Positions 11,804 through 23,106 of a DNA stretch of 64,000 nucleotides are shown here, one piece after another (position 1 is the stretch's first letter; each line of letters opens with the position of its first letter). The translations under genes were made by a program, and so were the position numbers. A model generated the notes under the pieces. It made no database searches and was not told the DNA's origin. It saw only the letters and a program-made list of their open reading frames with translations. This DNA is from Amorphophallus konjac (lineage: Eukaryota > Streptophyta > Magnoliopsida > Alismatales > Araceae): the NCBI GenBank assembly GCA_022559845.1, contig JAHNEJ010003545.1, forward strand, positions 558,001 through 622,000, read 5' to 3'.

Positions 11804-13602
11804 TCCTCTGTGCAGTGGTTTGTTCTTGTGATTGATCCTTCTCTTCTATCCCCATTCATAGGGACTTGAGTATTTCAGATTCGCACATTATGATATGTCT
11901 GCACACTGAACACATACACTCTAACTGGCTCGGTTCTCACATGTACTCAAGTGTTTGGTGGTTGTCCCATGTAGGGATAGTCCTTAAGTTTCAGCGCTCT
12001 CTACCTTGTGAATGCACATACCCAGTGGGTGTTCGATCCAGGCGCTATGTGAGCCATCATCTTATTGAGTGCTATCATTATTCCTTGTGAGCATTATCTT
12101 AGTCTGGTCTGGCACATCTTGTTAGGGAACATTAGTGTTCCATCACTCTGCAGTTCATTAAGTGATCTGATTATTTTTTTAATCGAGTATAGTTTTCTAA
12201 AGGATCTATTCACCTCCCCTCTAGATCCTACTGCATACCCAACATCCTTCATGTCAAAAATCTCTTTGCTTGAGGAAAATGAAAGGTGTCCTAAAAATAA
12301 ATTAGAGTTCTTGTCTGATGATGAGAAAATGTTTGAAAAACTTCTTGATACCAGAATTGAAAATAAGAACATTGAAGCTGAAATTGAGGAGTTTAAAAAG
12401 AAAGAAAGTGCGATGTCATTTCATATTTCTTTACTTGAAAGCGGTTTGAAAAGTTTTGATAAAATTGAAAAGGAAAATTCATTGTTGAAGTGTGAGATTG
12501 AACAATTGCTTGAAAAGAGTTCAAAGTTTGATGAAACAGAAAATGTTCTTGAAAAGCTAATAGAAAAATTGTACTCTATAAATGCTCAAAACAAGAAAGT
12601 CATGGAGGAAAATGAAAACTTCAAAATAATGAATTGTCCATTAAGTGATAAGGATTGTGCATGCGAAGAAGAAATCACCAGTGCTGAAGTACATATTTCT
12701 ACTCTAAAAGAAAAAGTGAAAAGTTTAAAAGATGATTTGTCAAAGTTTGTTAAGGGCAAGGAAACCTAGGACAAAATACTAGGTGTCAAAGTAAATTTTA
12801 AAATGAAGGTATTGGATACACTCCCATGAATAAAAATTTATTTGAAAATAAATTAAAAACTTCTTTTGTTTACACATCTGGCACTCATAGCACTTCCAAA
12901 GCACCTCCTCCCATTGCATAAATGAAAAATTCTGAAAATAATTTTAAGAAAAAGAAAAATGTCAACACAAAGTCCACCATGTAAAATAGATTTCAAAAAG
13001 CTCAAGGTGGGTGAAAAATGAAATCTAATGTTGACTGTTTTTATTGTGGTAAACTTGGCCATGTGATGAAAAATTACTTTGTAAAGCAACATGATGATTT
13101 TAATACTAAGAATGTTAAATCTAATTCACAAAGAAAATTTAGTGACAGAGATATTTTTCATGGGAAAATATCTTCATCCTATAAGAAAAATTTGTTTGGA
13201 AAAACTCAAGCACATAATGAGAAATTATTTGGTATATCCACTTCTCATTGCTACTTTTATTGTGGAAAGTATGGTCATGTTATGAAAGATGGTTGGTCAA
13301 TGTTGAATGATGACTTTCACACTTCGAAGATGAATGCAAAGTTCAGTTTTGATAAATCCAGGCCTTTTGTAAATAACAAAAACTATTTTGAGAAATCACA
13401 AGGATATGCAAAGAGACCTTATGCTAGAGTTGCTTCTCCTCATTACTTTTATTGTGGAAACTATGGACGTATTTTTAAAGATTGTAAAATCATGAAAAAT
13501 GATGATATGAAGGCAATATAGATGAGGAAGAACTTGTTTGCAAAAAATACTACTAACCCGTAGAGATCCAAGAAGACTTGGGTACCTAAATTTGTCAAAT
13601 GA

Positions 13603-14333
13603 GTTTATTTTTATGTAGGTGTGCCTTGACATAAAGAGAGAATAAAGGGGTTCCAATAAATATGAACAGGGCACACTAATTTGGTAAAACCCCAACTTTG
13701 CTTATATTTATTGTCAAACATGGTGATTTTGATGTTTTTACTTCTACTACTCTGTTATGTTTTAATTGTGCACAGATATGAATCTATCGTCCAGATTTCT
13801 TCACAAGCCATATAAGGTCTCATTGAATGAATGCTTAGTATATAAAATGGTGATATGTGAAATCACAGATTAAGTTTGTTAGGAAGCTATCACTATGCGA
13901 GAGTTAGATCTTCAGATCAAGATCTCCGTCTAGTACCAGAATTCAAAAATTCAATATGTTTGGCTTATGAAAAAATATTTATTTTGAATGAAATCAATTT
14001 ACCATTGATTTGCAAAGTTTACAAGTTGAATTTGAAAATTTCCTATTCAAGAATGGTCAAAATCGTTGAGCTGTAGAATTCCTCACTCTCTCCTGCAATA
14101 TTGATTTTTGAATGATCATTATTAAAAATTTGGGTTCTGAGGAATATGGTTTTTTCATGAACAAGATTGAAATAAAAAGTTCATGGTTCAGTTTCACGAA
14201 TGTTCATCTCTTGCATTTACTAGTTTCATGATTAGCCTGTATATAGATTGAATCTTGCATAACATTTCTCTAAAACATCTTATGCATACTTTGACTCATG
14301 TGTGCTTTCATGTCATGATTCCCTGGTATATAT
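13603..14333 (+). other. Noncoding tail of element A
   Basis: No pol-like frame is present. A stretch at 13880-13945 (GGAAGCTATCACTATGCGAG ... TCCGTCTAGTACCAG) resembles the same position in element B (54255-54345, CCGCCTAGTACCATGG), which supports common descent of the noncoding part. It stops at the TGTAACA start of the array. Confidence 0.6.
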
Positions 14334-17300
14334 TGTAACACCCCAGTTAATTAATAAAGGATAAAAATTAATAATATAATAAAAAATGAAATAAAAAATG
14401 AGGGAAAAGAAATATATGAAAAACGTGCTGTGAATTAAGTTATAAAATTGCTTAAATTATTTAGTCTCGTACGAATAAATAAAAATGAACAAAAGAAAAG
14501 AAAAACAAATTTTCAAAAATTGTAATGAATAATTGATTTGAGACCCGACGTAAAAGTAAGACTGATCTACTAAAAAGGTTAAAATAGTTATTTTCTTAGT
14601 TAACTTGTCATCTAATGACTTCAACGATTTTCCTTAGTTAAATGGCACCATAATAATTAATTATTTTGAAAGTGGCCAAACTATATAAATAAGAAGAAAT
14701 AATTATTTTACAACGACGACCATACAAGAAATTTAATATTTTGAGACACAATCAATTTTTCACGACCATCCGAATTGAACTTAATTAAATTAATGTAATT
14801 TCACCCTTAGGCCAAATTTTGACTAATTTATAAAACTATGAAAAATTTATATTCTTGTAGAGGACGGAATGCTTAACAAAATTTGTAACTGGGCCGACCC
14901 TAAAAGAAAATTTAATTAAGCCCGAATCAAAGGTTTTCGGGTAAAACTCGGAGCTTTAGGTAGATCAACCTTAATCCACCAAATTTGAACTCAATTCGAT
15001 CCCTAATGGGCTCAATCCTGTCCCAAATCGTAGGCCCATGATAGAAGCTCATTTCCCCTTAATTTCCCTGCATAAACCCTAACCCTAGCGACCGGATTTC
15101 AAAGGATAAGCTCGTTTGAATCGGTCGCCCGCTAATATCGCGCGGAGGCATCTTCCCTTCGATCCCCTAGCCCACACACGACTCCTCCTTCGACCCCAAC
15201 CCTATAAATCGACACCCAATACTCCTGAGAACTCCATTTGGCCGTAGTAGCCGCCGATGTGGAAGATTTTGAGTGTGGGATGGCGAGAAAAGCGAGGGTT
15301 TTACGTTAGGGTTCCAGCGGCGTGTTCTTCCTTTCAATGCATTTAAGGTAGGTTTCTATCGAGCCAAACTTTAATTAAATCATGCTAGATTGTTCGTCTC
15401 TGTCTCCTCTTTCCAATGATACTAAATTGCCCAATTTTCTTTTCTATACTGATCGAATTAGTCGTTTAAATCTAAGGTATGTCGAGGTTTTGTTGTCTCC
15501 ACTTCATGTATGTTTATGGTAGGTTACTCTCCGGCTAAACATTAATTAAAGCATGCCATATTGTGCATCTTTTTTTCCTCTTTCTATTGATATCATTTTG
15601 CACAATTTTTACTTGTCTTATTGCTCGATCCATGCATTTTTTCCACGGTGTACCGGGGTTCGCCGTCGGGCAGGCTCGGGTCTAAAACACGGTACCACAA
15701 TAACCGCGGTTGTCGACAAACCGCCGTCTAGCGGTCATTTTCAAATTTTAAATTTTTGCGATTTTGAACGCGTCAAGTGCATGGACGCGTCCTTTTATAT
15801 GCGTCCTTCCGAGAGCACGTCTTCCTTAAATGTAAATTAATTCATTTTAATATTTTACAGTGTTAATTAATGAACACGTCCAGTTACATGGACGCCTTCT
15901 TTAGGAGCGTCTTCCATCGTGGACGCCTTTATGCTTTATTTTCCATATATATATATATATATTATTCTTAGGACCACGGTTTATTGTTGACCGCTTTATC
16001 ATGATAGCGGCTCATGTGAAACCACTTTCTGACCCTGTTCCAACAAAAATCTCAAGTTGTTTTCTGGCATATTATGCTCTATTGTTCACTGGTCCCAACT
16101 TGTCGTCAGGCTTAATAACATTAAATAACCCACTATTAATTAGGGCTCATGAAATCATTCATCTAAGATTAGTTATTTTCATAATTGTTCCTCCATGATT
16201 ATCATCTTCTTGTCATCCAATGAATGGAAAGAGAGTAGAACAACATGTCTATTAATTGTTAATTTCGTAAATTTGTTTCTGCCATTCATTGATTATTATT
16301 CATTACTTGCTAGCTTAGTAGGATTGTTTGAGGGTCATGCTGCCCCGGTGGTATTGACTTACCATTACACTCATTTTCCGCATGTTTTTAAGCCCTTAAT
16401 TCATGGACGTAGAATGTCTCTCCGTCAGATATTCCTTATGTCGGACTAGGTGTTCATGTTCTGAGGCCTCCGTAAGACTCTGCGAGCCTGAGATTCTCAC
16501 TAGGACGTCGAGCAGGTTGTACCACCAAATCATGAACCCATTGGAAGTTTACTTTGGGTGGAACAAGGCTATGTCCATGTTCTGCCGAATTTCTGCCAGA
16601 TTTATGGACGCGGTCGACCGTGACCGCTTCTCCATAGTAGCACTCGTTCCTCAACCGCGTTATCTTGAACTTGTGTGACCAGTATTAGAGGCATCCTAGG
16701 TCCTAGATGCCTTCTTTTAAAGACGTCGGTCAGCCATGACTGATGTGTTCTTTCATCACCTAGCTCGATCTAGCCGGGTTTGGCCCAAACCGCATGGCCG
16801 CGGTTCTCCTGCGACCGCCTCTTCCTAGTAGTGGTCTAGTCTTAACCGCATCATCAGTGTTCCTAAAATTCTAATTTTCATGGTTTTTGCATGTTAAACC
16901 AATATAGCCTCTTCAGGCTATTATACCTCGAGATTGTGATCTTTTTTTGGGTCTATTTGTGAATTCCATCCATTCCATATCCTTCTTAAAGTCATTTTTG
17001 TTAAATGACTGTTCCTCTCGATTAATAAGCTTATTGTTTGGAAATCTCAAGAAATCCATATTCCTACACGTATCGCCTTGGCTACATAGCTTGGCCTTGG
17101 AACTCTTGGCTATTAAATATTGTGGATGACTAGATTTCGTGGGATCTCTGATCTAACCCTCAATGCCAACGCATCATATGGGCCCGATCTGGTCCAGGGG
17201 AGAGCGCTCGAAAAGTACTAGTGCCCATGGGAGTTTTAATGACATGGGGAGGCATTGCCTCGAAGTACTAGCTAGCGTGTGAGTCTACGACATTCCACAT

Positions 17301-17352
17301 TATCGTGCAACTTTGATATACATGCGTGAAGTTCGTGAAAGTACTTGCTTCA
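14334..17352 (+). mobile_element. Array LTR1, left segment
   Basis: Begins TGTAACACCCCAG after flanking TATAT, inside the noncoding tail of element A. A TATAAA at 15203-15208 is a likely promoter. It also has an (AT)n run near 15947-15962 and GCGGT/ACCGC and GGACGC/GCGTCC words at 15680-15930 and 16600-16850. It shares with LTR6 the variants AGTCTCGT near 14463, a TTCGACC before the TATA, and CTTCATGTATG near 15503. It is interrupted at 17353. Confidence 0.9.
17348..17352. repeat. Tekay-type element target-site duplication, left copy
   Basis: CTTCA here against CTTGA at 26692-26696. Uninterrupted array LTRs read GTACTTGCTTGACGTGAC at this site, so the left copy has one substitution. Confidence 0.8.
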
Positions 17353-19602
17353 TGTGACGACCCAAAGCTCCGGATACCGATATACCGATAACATCGATAC
17401 ACTGATACCAAGAACTGGGGAAGCCACCCAAGAAGCTGATGAGGCCCCTGAAGGGTTAGTGGAGTTTGTCGAGGGGATGTATAATGAATTACAATCACAA
17501 GCGCGCATAATTGAATTTAAGTAATAATGTTTAACAGAAGTGCGGAAGCAATTTCAAAATAAACAGAGTGCTAAATATATAAACTAGTCCAGAGGCACAA
17601 GAGTGCTAGTCCAAAAGTACAACTACTCGGGGCATACCCCGGCAAAAGTACAAAGAAGACCAAAAAGGTGACCCGTCTACTTCAGGCAGCTAAGGATGGT
17701 CTCCGAGCACACGGGAAACATCGGGAGACGATGGGCGCGGCTCACCTGAAAGGAGAAGGGTGAGTCAGAGGCAGACTCAGTAGGGGTCACGCGGATCCCT
17801 ACCTCGTGCTAAACATGCAATCAGGCAAAATTAAAGCAATTAGAGCATGCATTTAAATAAATGAACATGCAATGGCATGATTAAAACTAAAGACTGAAAG
17901 CTGTGAATCGAACTAAATAGGTGTAATAGCTAACACATGCCAATAACAAATAAATCTAATCAACAGAAACTAAATCTACCGATAGAATGTGCCTTAACTA
18001 ACCAAGCCACAGGGAACATGACAACCACTGGGAAGAGAAACCAGATGCGTCCACTGACGGCTTACACTACGTCTCAAGCACTCGCAGTCTGTAACACGAC
18101 AAGCAGAGCGCGTAAACAGTACCAAACCAAGTGACCAGTCAGAGTGACACTCGCCAGTGTCAGTCCAAAGCCTTTGACCACGTGTGCACACACTGACTCT
18201 CGCCTGAGCCAGGCCCTCTAGCTAGTTTTCTCCCTCGACAGGACGCTACCGCTGGCCGGGAGCCCACGGAACTAGCTTACAAACCGTGTGACGGGAACAC
18301 CCCTCCGCCATCCCTAGGCAGGTCGACAACTCAAAGGCCTTAGGGCTACAACAGTGGCTCCATCGCAAGGAAAGAAAAGCTACTCTATTGGGATCTAAAA
18401 GTATGGCATTGTTTCATAAAATAACTTAAACATGGCGTATAATTATTGTGGAAAGCGTTAAAGGATGAATAGGTGACTTTTGCAAGCTAAAAGGAGTGTG
18501 ACGGTCTGAGGCCACCGCGTCACAAGGGCGTGACGGTCGTGGGGTGGTGCGTTACATTGACCGTGACGCATCCCCCCTTGGCCGTTAGAGCCACCCGAAG
18601 CCAATTTTTTGCCACCATTTTTCTAACGTCAGACAGGGTGTGACGCGCTCCCGGAGGCGCGTCACGAAGCCCTGACGGCCGCCCGACGGGCCGTCAGGCC
18701 AACCGCCATACCAGGTCAACCATAGACCAAAGAAACGTAACGGTCGGGGGCGCGACCGTTACACACACTGTGACGCACCTACTTAGGTCCGTCACAGGAC
18801 TATAACGCGTCCCATGGGGACCATTACCAGTGTGCGGTTCCTGGTAGGACCGTCACACCGTCTGGGTTACGGACGGGTTACGTTTGAAAATGGGTTCCCT
18901 ATCGGGCAACCGAAATCGCCGGGTCGATGAAAAACCTGTTTCCTGCCAAACCACACGTCCACAACAACAATATACTACTAGAAACATCTAATTACAACGC
19001 TCACAATGATTAAACGCAAGGAACGAAGCTTAAGCACAAAAATGAAAAATGTCTATCATGCATGCCACAAGAGCTTAACTAAGAAAACATGCTATAGGGA
19101 AGGATCCTAGCGAGATTGGGATTCCATCCCCCTACCTGGATCAAGCCGGAACGGCCGATTAAGCCACATGCAAGGGAAAGGAACCACTGAGCCTCCTCGC
19201 CCCGTCTTGCTCCCACGAGCCTCAAACCACGTCGAGGTGGGCGTCAACGCGCTCCACTCGACGCAAGGATTCCAACGGCGTGCTCCACGCCTCGAACCGC
19301 CGCCTGTTTCACCCGATTCCCCTAGGAGAGGGGGGAAGAGGGCGATGGAGGAGTGAGAGGGCGAGAGTGAGATCGACGAGGGGGAGAAAGAGGGAGTGGG
19401 GAAAATGGGGAAAAGGGTTATTATATATAATATATTTATTTTATATAAAAACCTTATTTTCCCCTTTTAAAATCTCAAATAATTCCAATTAAATCCTAAA
19501 AAGTGCCAGAAAAATTCTTAAAAATCCAGGAAAATAGTTAGAAATTATAGAATGGATTCTAGGTCCGAACCACTAAGGATCAATTAAGGCACGGGCCTCA
19601 CA
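17353..19602 (-). mobile_element. 3' LTR of the Tekay-type element
   Basis: 2250 bp, TGTGACGACCC to GGGCCTCACA on the plus strand. It carries repeated CCGATA-type words at its left end and a dense set of GTGACG, CGTCAC, GTAACGG and CCGTTAC words at 18496-18880. Confidence 0.92.
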
Positions 19603-19618
19603 GTCCCTCCCTCCTAAT
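19603..19618 (-). promoter_or_regulatory. Polypurine tract of the Tekay-type element
   Basis: On the minus strand it reads AGGAGGGAGGGAC directly before the 3' LTR. It primes plus-strand synthesis in this family. Confidence 0.82.
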
Positions 19619-19681
19619 AAAAATTTCACCCTCGAAATTTAAAATAGCGGATAAGGAGGAGACTGAGAAAAGAATTATACC

Positions 19682-20071
19682 CTACTGGAATAAGAAAGGA
19701 AAAAGCTGACGTATTTCATCTTCACGTTCCCAAGTGGACTCATTGCCGGAGTGGCGCTGCCAAGCGACTCTTACTAGATGGATAACCTTGTTTCTAAACC
19801 GCTGCTCACGACTGTCTTCAATTCTAATAGGAAACTTTGGTGTAGACAAATCAGCAGTCACTTCGGGCCAAACAGAGTCTTCAAGGACATGGGATGCATC
19901 AGATACATATTTCCTCAACTGAGAGACGTGGAACACATCATGAATAGCTTGCATAGTCACTGGTAGTTGCAGTCGATAAGCTACCTGACCCACATATTCT
20001 AAAATAGAAAATGGGCCAATATAACGCGGACTAAGCTTTCCACGCTTCCCAAATCTCGAAACACCCTTCAT
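19682..20071 (-). pseudogene. Integrase C-terminus and chromodomain-like end of pol
   Basis: 129 codons from a Met at 20071 in a frame one step off the rest of pol, so a small indel lies just upstream near 20080. MKGVSRFGKRGKLSPRY and IGPFSILEYVG are the typical chromovirus integrase C-terminal module. VFHVSQLRKY and then RIEDSREQRFRNK and NESTWEREDEIRQLFP form a chromodomain-like tail. In chromoviruses this tail steers integration towards particular chromatin. The natural stop is near 19682. Confidence 0.88.
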
Positions 20072-20250
20072 CGAGGCACCTTGAAAAAAACCATGTCTCC
20101 TGGCTCAAACTGCAGTGGACGTCTGTGCTGATCTGCATAGCTTTTCTGTCGACTCTGAGCTGTCAACAATCTCTGCCTGATAAGACGAACCACATCAGAA
20201 CATTGATGCACCATGTCAGGTCCTGTCAAAAGTCTGTCCCCAACATCAAA

Positions 20251-21111
20251 CTAGTTCAAGGGAGTACGACAAGAACGACCATACAACGCTTTGTAAGGAG
20301 CCATGCCAATACTGGAGTGAAAACTGTTATTATAAGCAAATTCAACAAGCGGCAAATGTTGACTCCACGAACCTTGCCAATCTAGGCAACACGACCTCAG
20401 CATATCTTCCAGGGTCTGAATAGTCCTTTCCGACTGTCTATCTGACTGTGGATGATACGCTGAACTGAAGGCTAACTCAGTGCCCAAAGCTTTCTGAAAA
20501 CTGCGCCAGAAGCCGGAGGTAAACCGTGGATCACGATCTGACACAAGTGAAATAGGAATCCCACTCCGCGGCACAATATTTTGAACATAAAGCTCGGCCA
20601 ACCTCTGCACATTCCAGGAAACCTCTATCGGCAACAATCTGGCAGTCTTAGTTAATCTGTCAACAAGCAACCAGATACCATCAAATCCATGTGAAGTCCG
20701 AGGCAAACCCACCACAAAATCTGTAGTGACATCATCCCATTTCCACATTGGAATTTCTAACGGCTGAAGCAATCCACCTGGCTTTTGATGTTCGGCTTTA
20801 ACCTGCTGACAAGTCAAGCACTTAGAAACAAATACAGCCACATATTTCTTCATACCTGGCCACCAGAACTGCTTTTTCAAATTCTGATACATCTTAGTAG
20901 TGCCTGGGTGATTAGCAAAGCGGGATCCATGGGCTTCACTCAGAATCACATGTCTTAATATATCATCAGCGGGAACATACATTCTGCCATGGAAACTGAC
21001 AACCAGCTCATTATCAAATTCAACATCATATCTTGATATAATACGAGCCAAATTAGGATCAGCCTGCTGAGCTTCTTTAATCTGCTGATATAAAGCTGAA
21101 CGCAAAGCCAA
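20251..21111 (-). pseudogene. Integrase of the Tekay-type element
   Basis: Integrase joins the cDNA ends to host DNA. The open segment starts at a Met at 21111, but the frame continues from the RNase H stop at 21181-21183. The N-terminal zinc-binding part is present (HGSRFANHPG, CLTCQQVK). The catalytic core keeps D (TTDFVVGLP), D (VSDRDPRFTS) and E (QSERTIQTLEDM). The segment ends at TAG 20251-20253 after SCRTPLN, where family members continue with a Trp. The downstream pol frame stays open to about 20080. Confidence 0.92.
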
Positions 21112-21180
21112 ATTAGCACAAACTGTTGTCCTTGAATTGGTGGGAATCTCTAGGTTAAGTGCCTCTCTTGGAAGCTGTTC

Positions 21181-21627
21181 TCACAATTTCCATTCATGAA
21201 GCAACAGATGACTGACTTGCACCTTGCTGCTCAGAGCATCAGCCACTACATTCATTTTACCCGGCTGATAGGAGAGTGTAAAGTCATAATCTTTCATGTA
21301 TTCCATCCAGCGACGCTGTCTGAGATTCAAATCTTTCTGGGAGAATATATACTGTAAACTCTGATGATCAGCAAAAATCTGAAACTTCTCACCATAGAGA
21401 TAATGTCTCCAGATCTTTAAGGCAAAAACAACTGCAGCTAACTCCAGATCATGCATGGGATAATTTTCTTCATGTTGTTTCAATTGTCGAGATGCATAAG
21501 CGATAACCTTTCCATGTTGCATCAGCACTGCACCTAAACCCACTCGAGAAGCATCTGTGCAAACCACAAATCCGCCCGAGCCGGACGGCAGAGTCAACAC
21601 TGGAGAAGAAGTCAAGAGCCTTTTCAA
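21181..21627 (-). pseudogene. RNase H of the Tekay-type element
   Basis: RNase H removes the RNA strand after first-strand cDNA synthesis. The first acidic site ([15 protein letters not shown]), the second ([12 protein letters not shown]) and the third ([12 protein letters not shown]) are visible, followed by [13 protein letters not shown]. It is in the same frame as the RT segment and separated from it only by TAG 21658-21660. It ends at TGA 21181-21183. Confidence 0.91.
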
Positions 21628-21657
21628 TTCAACAAAACTATCCTCACACTGATCCGA

Positions 21658-22488
21658 CTAGACGAAAGGTACATCTTTACGAGTCAGTCTAGTCATTGGT
21701 GCTGCAATCTTTGCAAAATCCTGGATGAATATTCGATAATACCCAGCCAAACCTAAGAAGCTTCTGATCTCTGTCACAGTTCTTGGTCTCTGCCAATTTA
21801 GAACAACTTCAATCTTTGAAGGGTCTACTGCTACTCCGTCGCCAGAAATCACGTGGCCAAGAAAATGAATCTCCCGAAGCCAAAATTCACATTTACTGAA
21901 CTTTGCATAGAGCTCGTGATCTCTTAGAGTCTGCAGAACGATCCTCAAGTGCTGCACATGATCTTCATCAGAAGCAGAGTAAATCAGAATAACATCTACA
22001 AAGATTACCACGAACTGATCCAGATATGAGCGGAAAACACGCTGCATTAGGTCCATGAAAGCAGCTGGAGAATTTGTTAAGCCAAACGGCAATACCAAAA
22101 ATTCATAGTGACCATAACGAGTGCTGAAAGCTGTCTTCTCCACATCAGACTCCCGGATTCGCAATTGAAAATAGCCAGACCGAAGGTCAATCCGTGAAAA
22201 GACAGTAGCAGACTGTAACTGGTCAAACAAATCATCAATCCTGGGAAGCGGATATTTATTCTTGATAGTCACCTGATTCAATTGTCTGTAATCAATACAA
22301 AGCCTCAGGCTTCCATCTTTCTTTTTCGCAAACAATACTGGAGCACTCCACAGAGAAAAACTAGGGCGAATATAGCCTTTTTCCAGCAATTCAAGCAACT
22401 GTGCTCGCAGTTCTTTCAGTTCAGCTGGAGCCATTCGGTACGGTGCCTTTGCTAACGGGGCTGTACCTGGAATCAGTTCAATCACCAT
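21658..22488 (-). pseudogene. Reverse transcriptase of the Tekay-type element, catalytic Asp changed
   Basis: Copies the element RNA into DNA. Motifs seen are [66 protein letters not shown] and [11 protein letters not shown]. The catalytic box reads FVDVILIYS where family members have two adjacent Asp residues, so the second Asp is now Val and the enzyme should be dead. TGA at 22498-22500 separates it from protease; TAG at 21658-21660 ends it. Confidence 0.92.
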
Positions 22489-22497
22489 TTCTATTTC

Positions 22498-23037
22498 TCA
22501 CTCTGGAGGCAAGCCTGGCAACTCGTCAGGAAACACATCAGGGAACTCACAGACAACAGGAACATCACTGATGTCCTGTCGTGGTTTCTCAACAGCAACC
22601 ACAGTAGCTAAGAATCCCTGGCAACCTATACTAAGCAATCTACAGGCTCGAATAACAGAAATAATCAAGCGAGAAGAGCGGGATCGAATACCTTGGAAAT
22701 AAAATGTTGATTTTCCCTGTGGCTGAAAATAGACTTTCTTCGATCTGCAGTCAACCACAGCTCCATAATGCTCTATCCAATCCATACCCAGAATGATGTC
22801 ATAGTCTGCCAGTTGCAATGCATATAATCTCAGCGGCAACTGATGATTATTAATCATAATAGGAGATTCTTCTAAACATAGAGGCGTGATCATAAAATCT
22901 CCAGAAGGCAATTCAAAAAATAGTTCACAGGTCATTTCTGATGTCGACTCCTCGATGCATGTAATGAAATCCTCAGAGATAAAAGAGTGAGAAGCACCAG
23001 AATCAAATAAGACACGTGCTGAATGACCATAAAGCAT
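22498..23037 (-). pseudogene. Aspartic protease of the Tekay-type element
   Basis: Retropepsin-like protease that would process gag-pol. The active-site motif is VLFDSGASHSFIS, near the start, and YDIILGMDWIEHYGAVVDC is the second conserved block. It shares the RT frame and is cut off from gag by an in-frame TAA at 23104-23106. A frame change also lies upstream near 23190. The end reads CEFPDVFPDELPGLPPE, the usual link to RT, before TGA 22498-22500. Confidence 0.9.
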
Positions 23038-23106
23038 AATCGTACCTTCAACCAGATGGGATGCAATCGCTTCAGCTCGAGAAATGTGAGAAACCTTGCC
23101 CTTTTA

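Larger units (their letters stand above)
9170..12244 (+). mobile_element. Solo LTR of a SIRE-like copia family, inside gag of element A
   Basis: A 3075-bp unit starts TGTTGTGC and ends CCCAACA. It is flanked by TCCTT on both sides and interrupts an otherwise continuous gag frame. The start resembles the element B LTR start (TGTTGTGCCCC), and the distal conserved block at 11736-11803 matches the A and B LTRs. No primer site or internal sequence follows, so this is an LTR left after LTR-LTR recombination. It holds a GTCGAC cluster, a CAG/CAA-rich stretch, CCAAT motifs, a TATA box, a purine-rich leader and a run of stem-loops. The long open frames inside it look incidental. Confidence 0.9.
8463..13602 (+). 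pseudogene. Gag of element A, split by a solo LTR and degraded
   Basis: Gag packages element RNA into virus-like particles. ATG 8463 is in frame with the long open segment but is followed by TGA at 8589-8591, probably a lost Trp. The N-terminal half resembles copia gag (GYNFISWRNGM, ISSCRSARDLWDEL), then a charged coiled coil. Exons run 8463-9169 and 12250-12769; removing the solo LTR and one TCCTT restores the frame exactly (SFMSKISLLEENE). After TAG 12767-12769 the gene is frameshifted. From 13018 it shows three CCHC knuckles: CFYCGKLGH has lost its last Cys, YCGKYGH is degraded, and YCGNYGR lacks its first Cys and its His. The original C-terminus is probably TWVPKFVK, ending at 13602. Confidence 0.82.
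8025..14333 (+). mobile_element. Element A: gag-only, SIRE-like non-autonomous Ty1/copia element, truncated
   Basis: The order is LTR remnant, Met primer site, gag and a noncoding tail. No protease, integrase, RT or RNase H is seen before the sequence is broken by LTR1 of the tandem array at 14334. The gag order (N-terminal UBN2/DUF4219-like part, long coiled coil, several CCHC knuckles, terminal TWVPKF) and a noncoding segment in place of pol match element B, so both belong to one non-autonomous family. It contains the solo LTR 9170-12244. Confidence 0.75.

Noticed and set aside
17937..18191. 65-codon frames in the Tekay-type LTR (also 25022-25219)
   Set aside because: Occur in LTR sequence on both strands without domain features.
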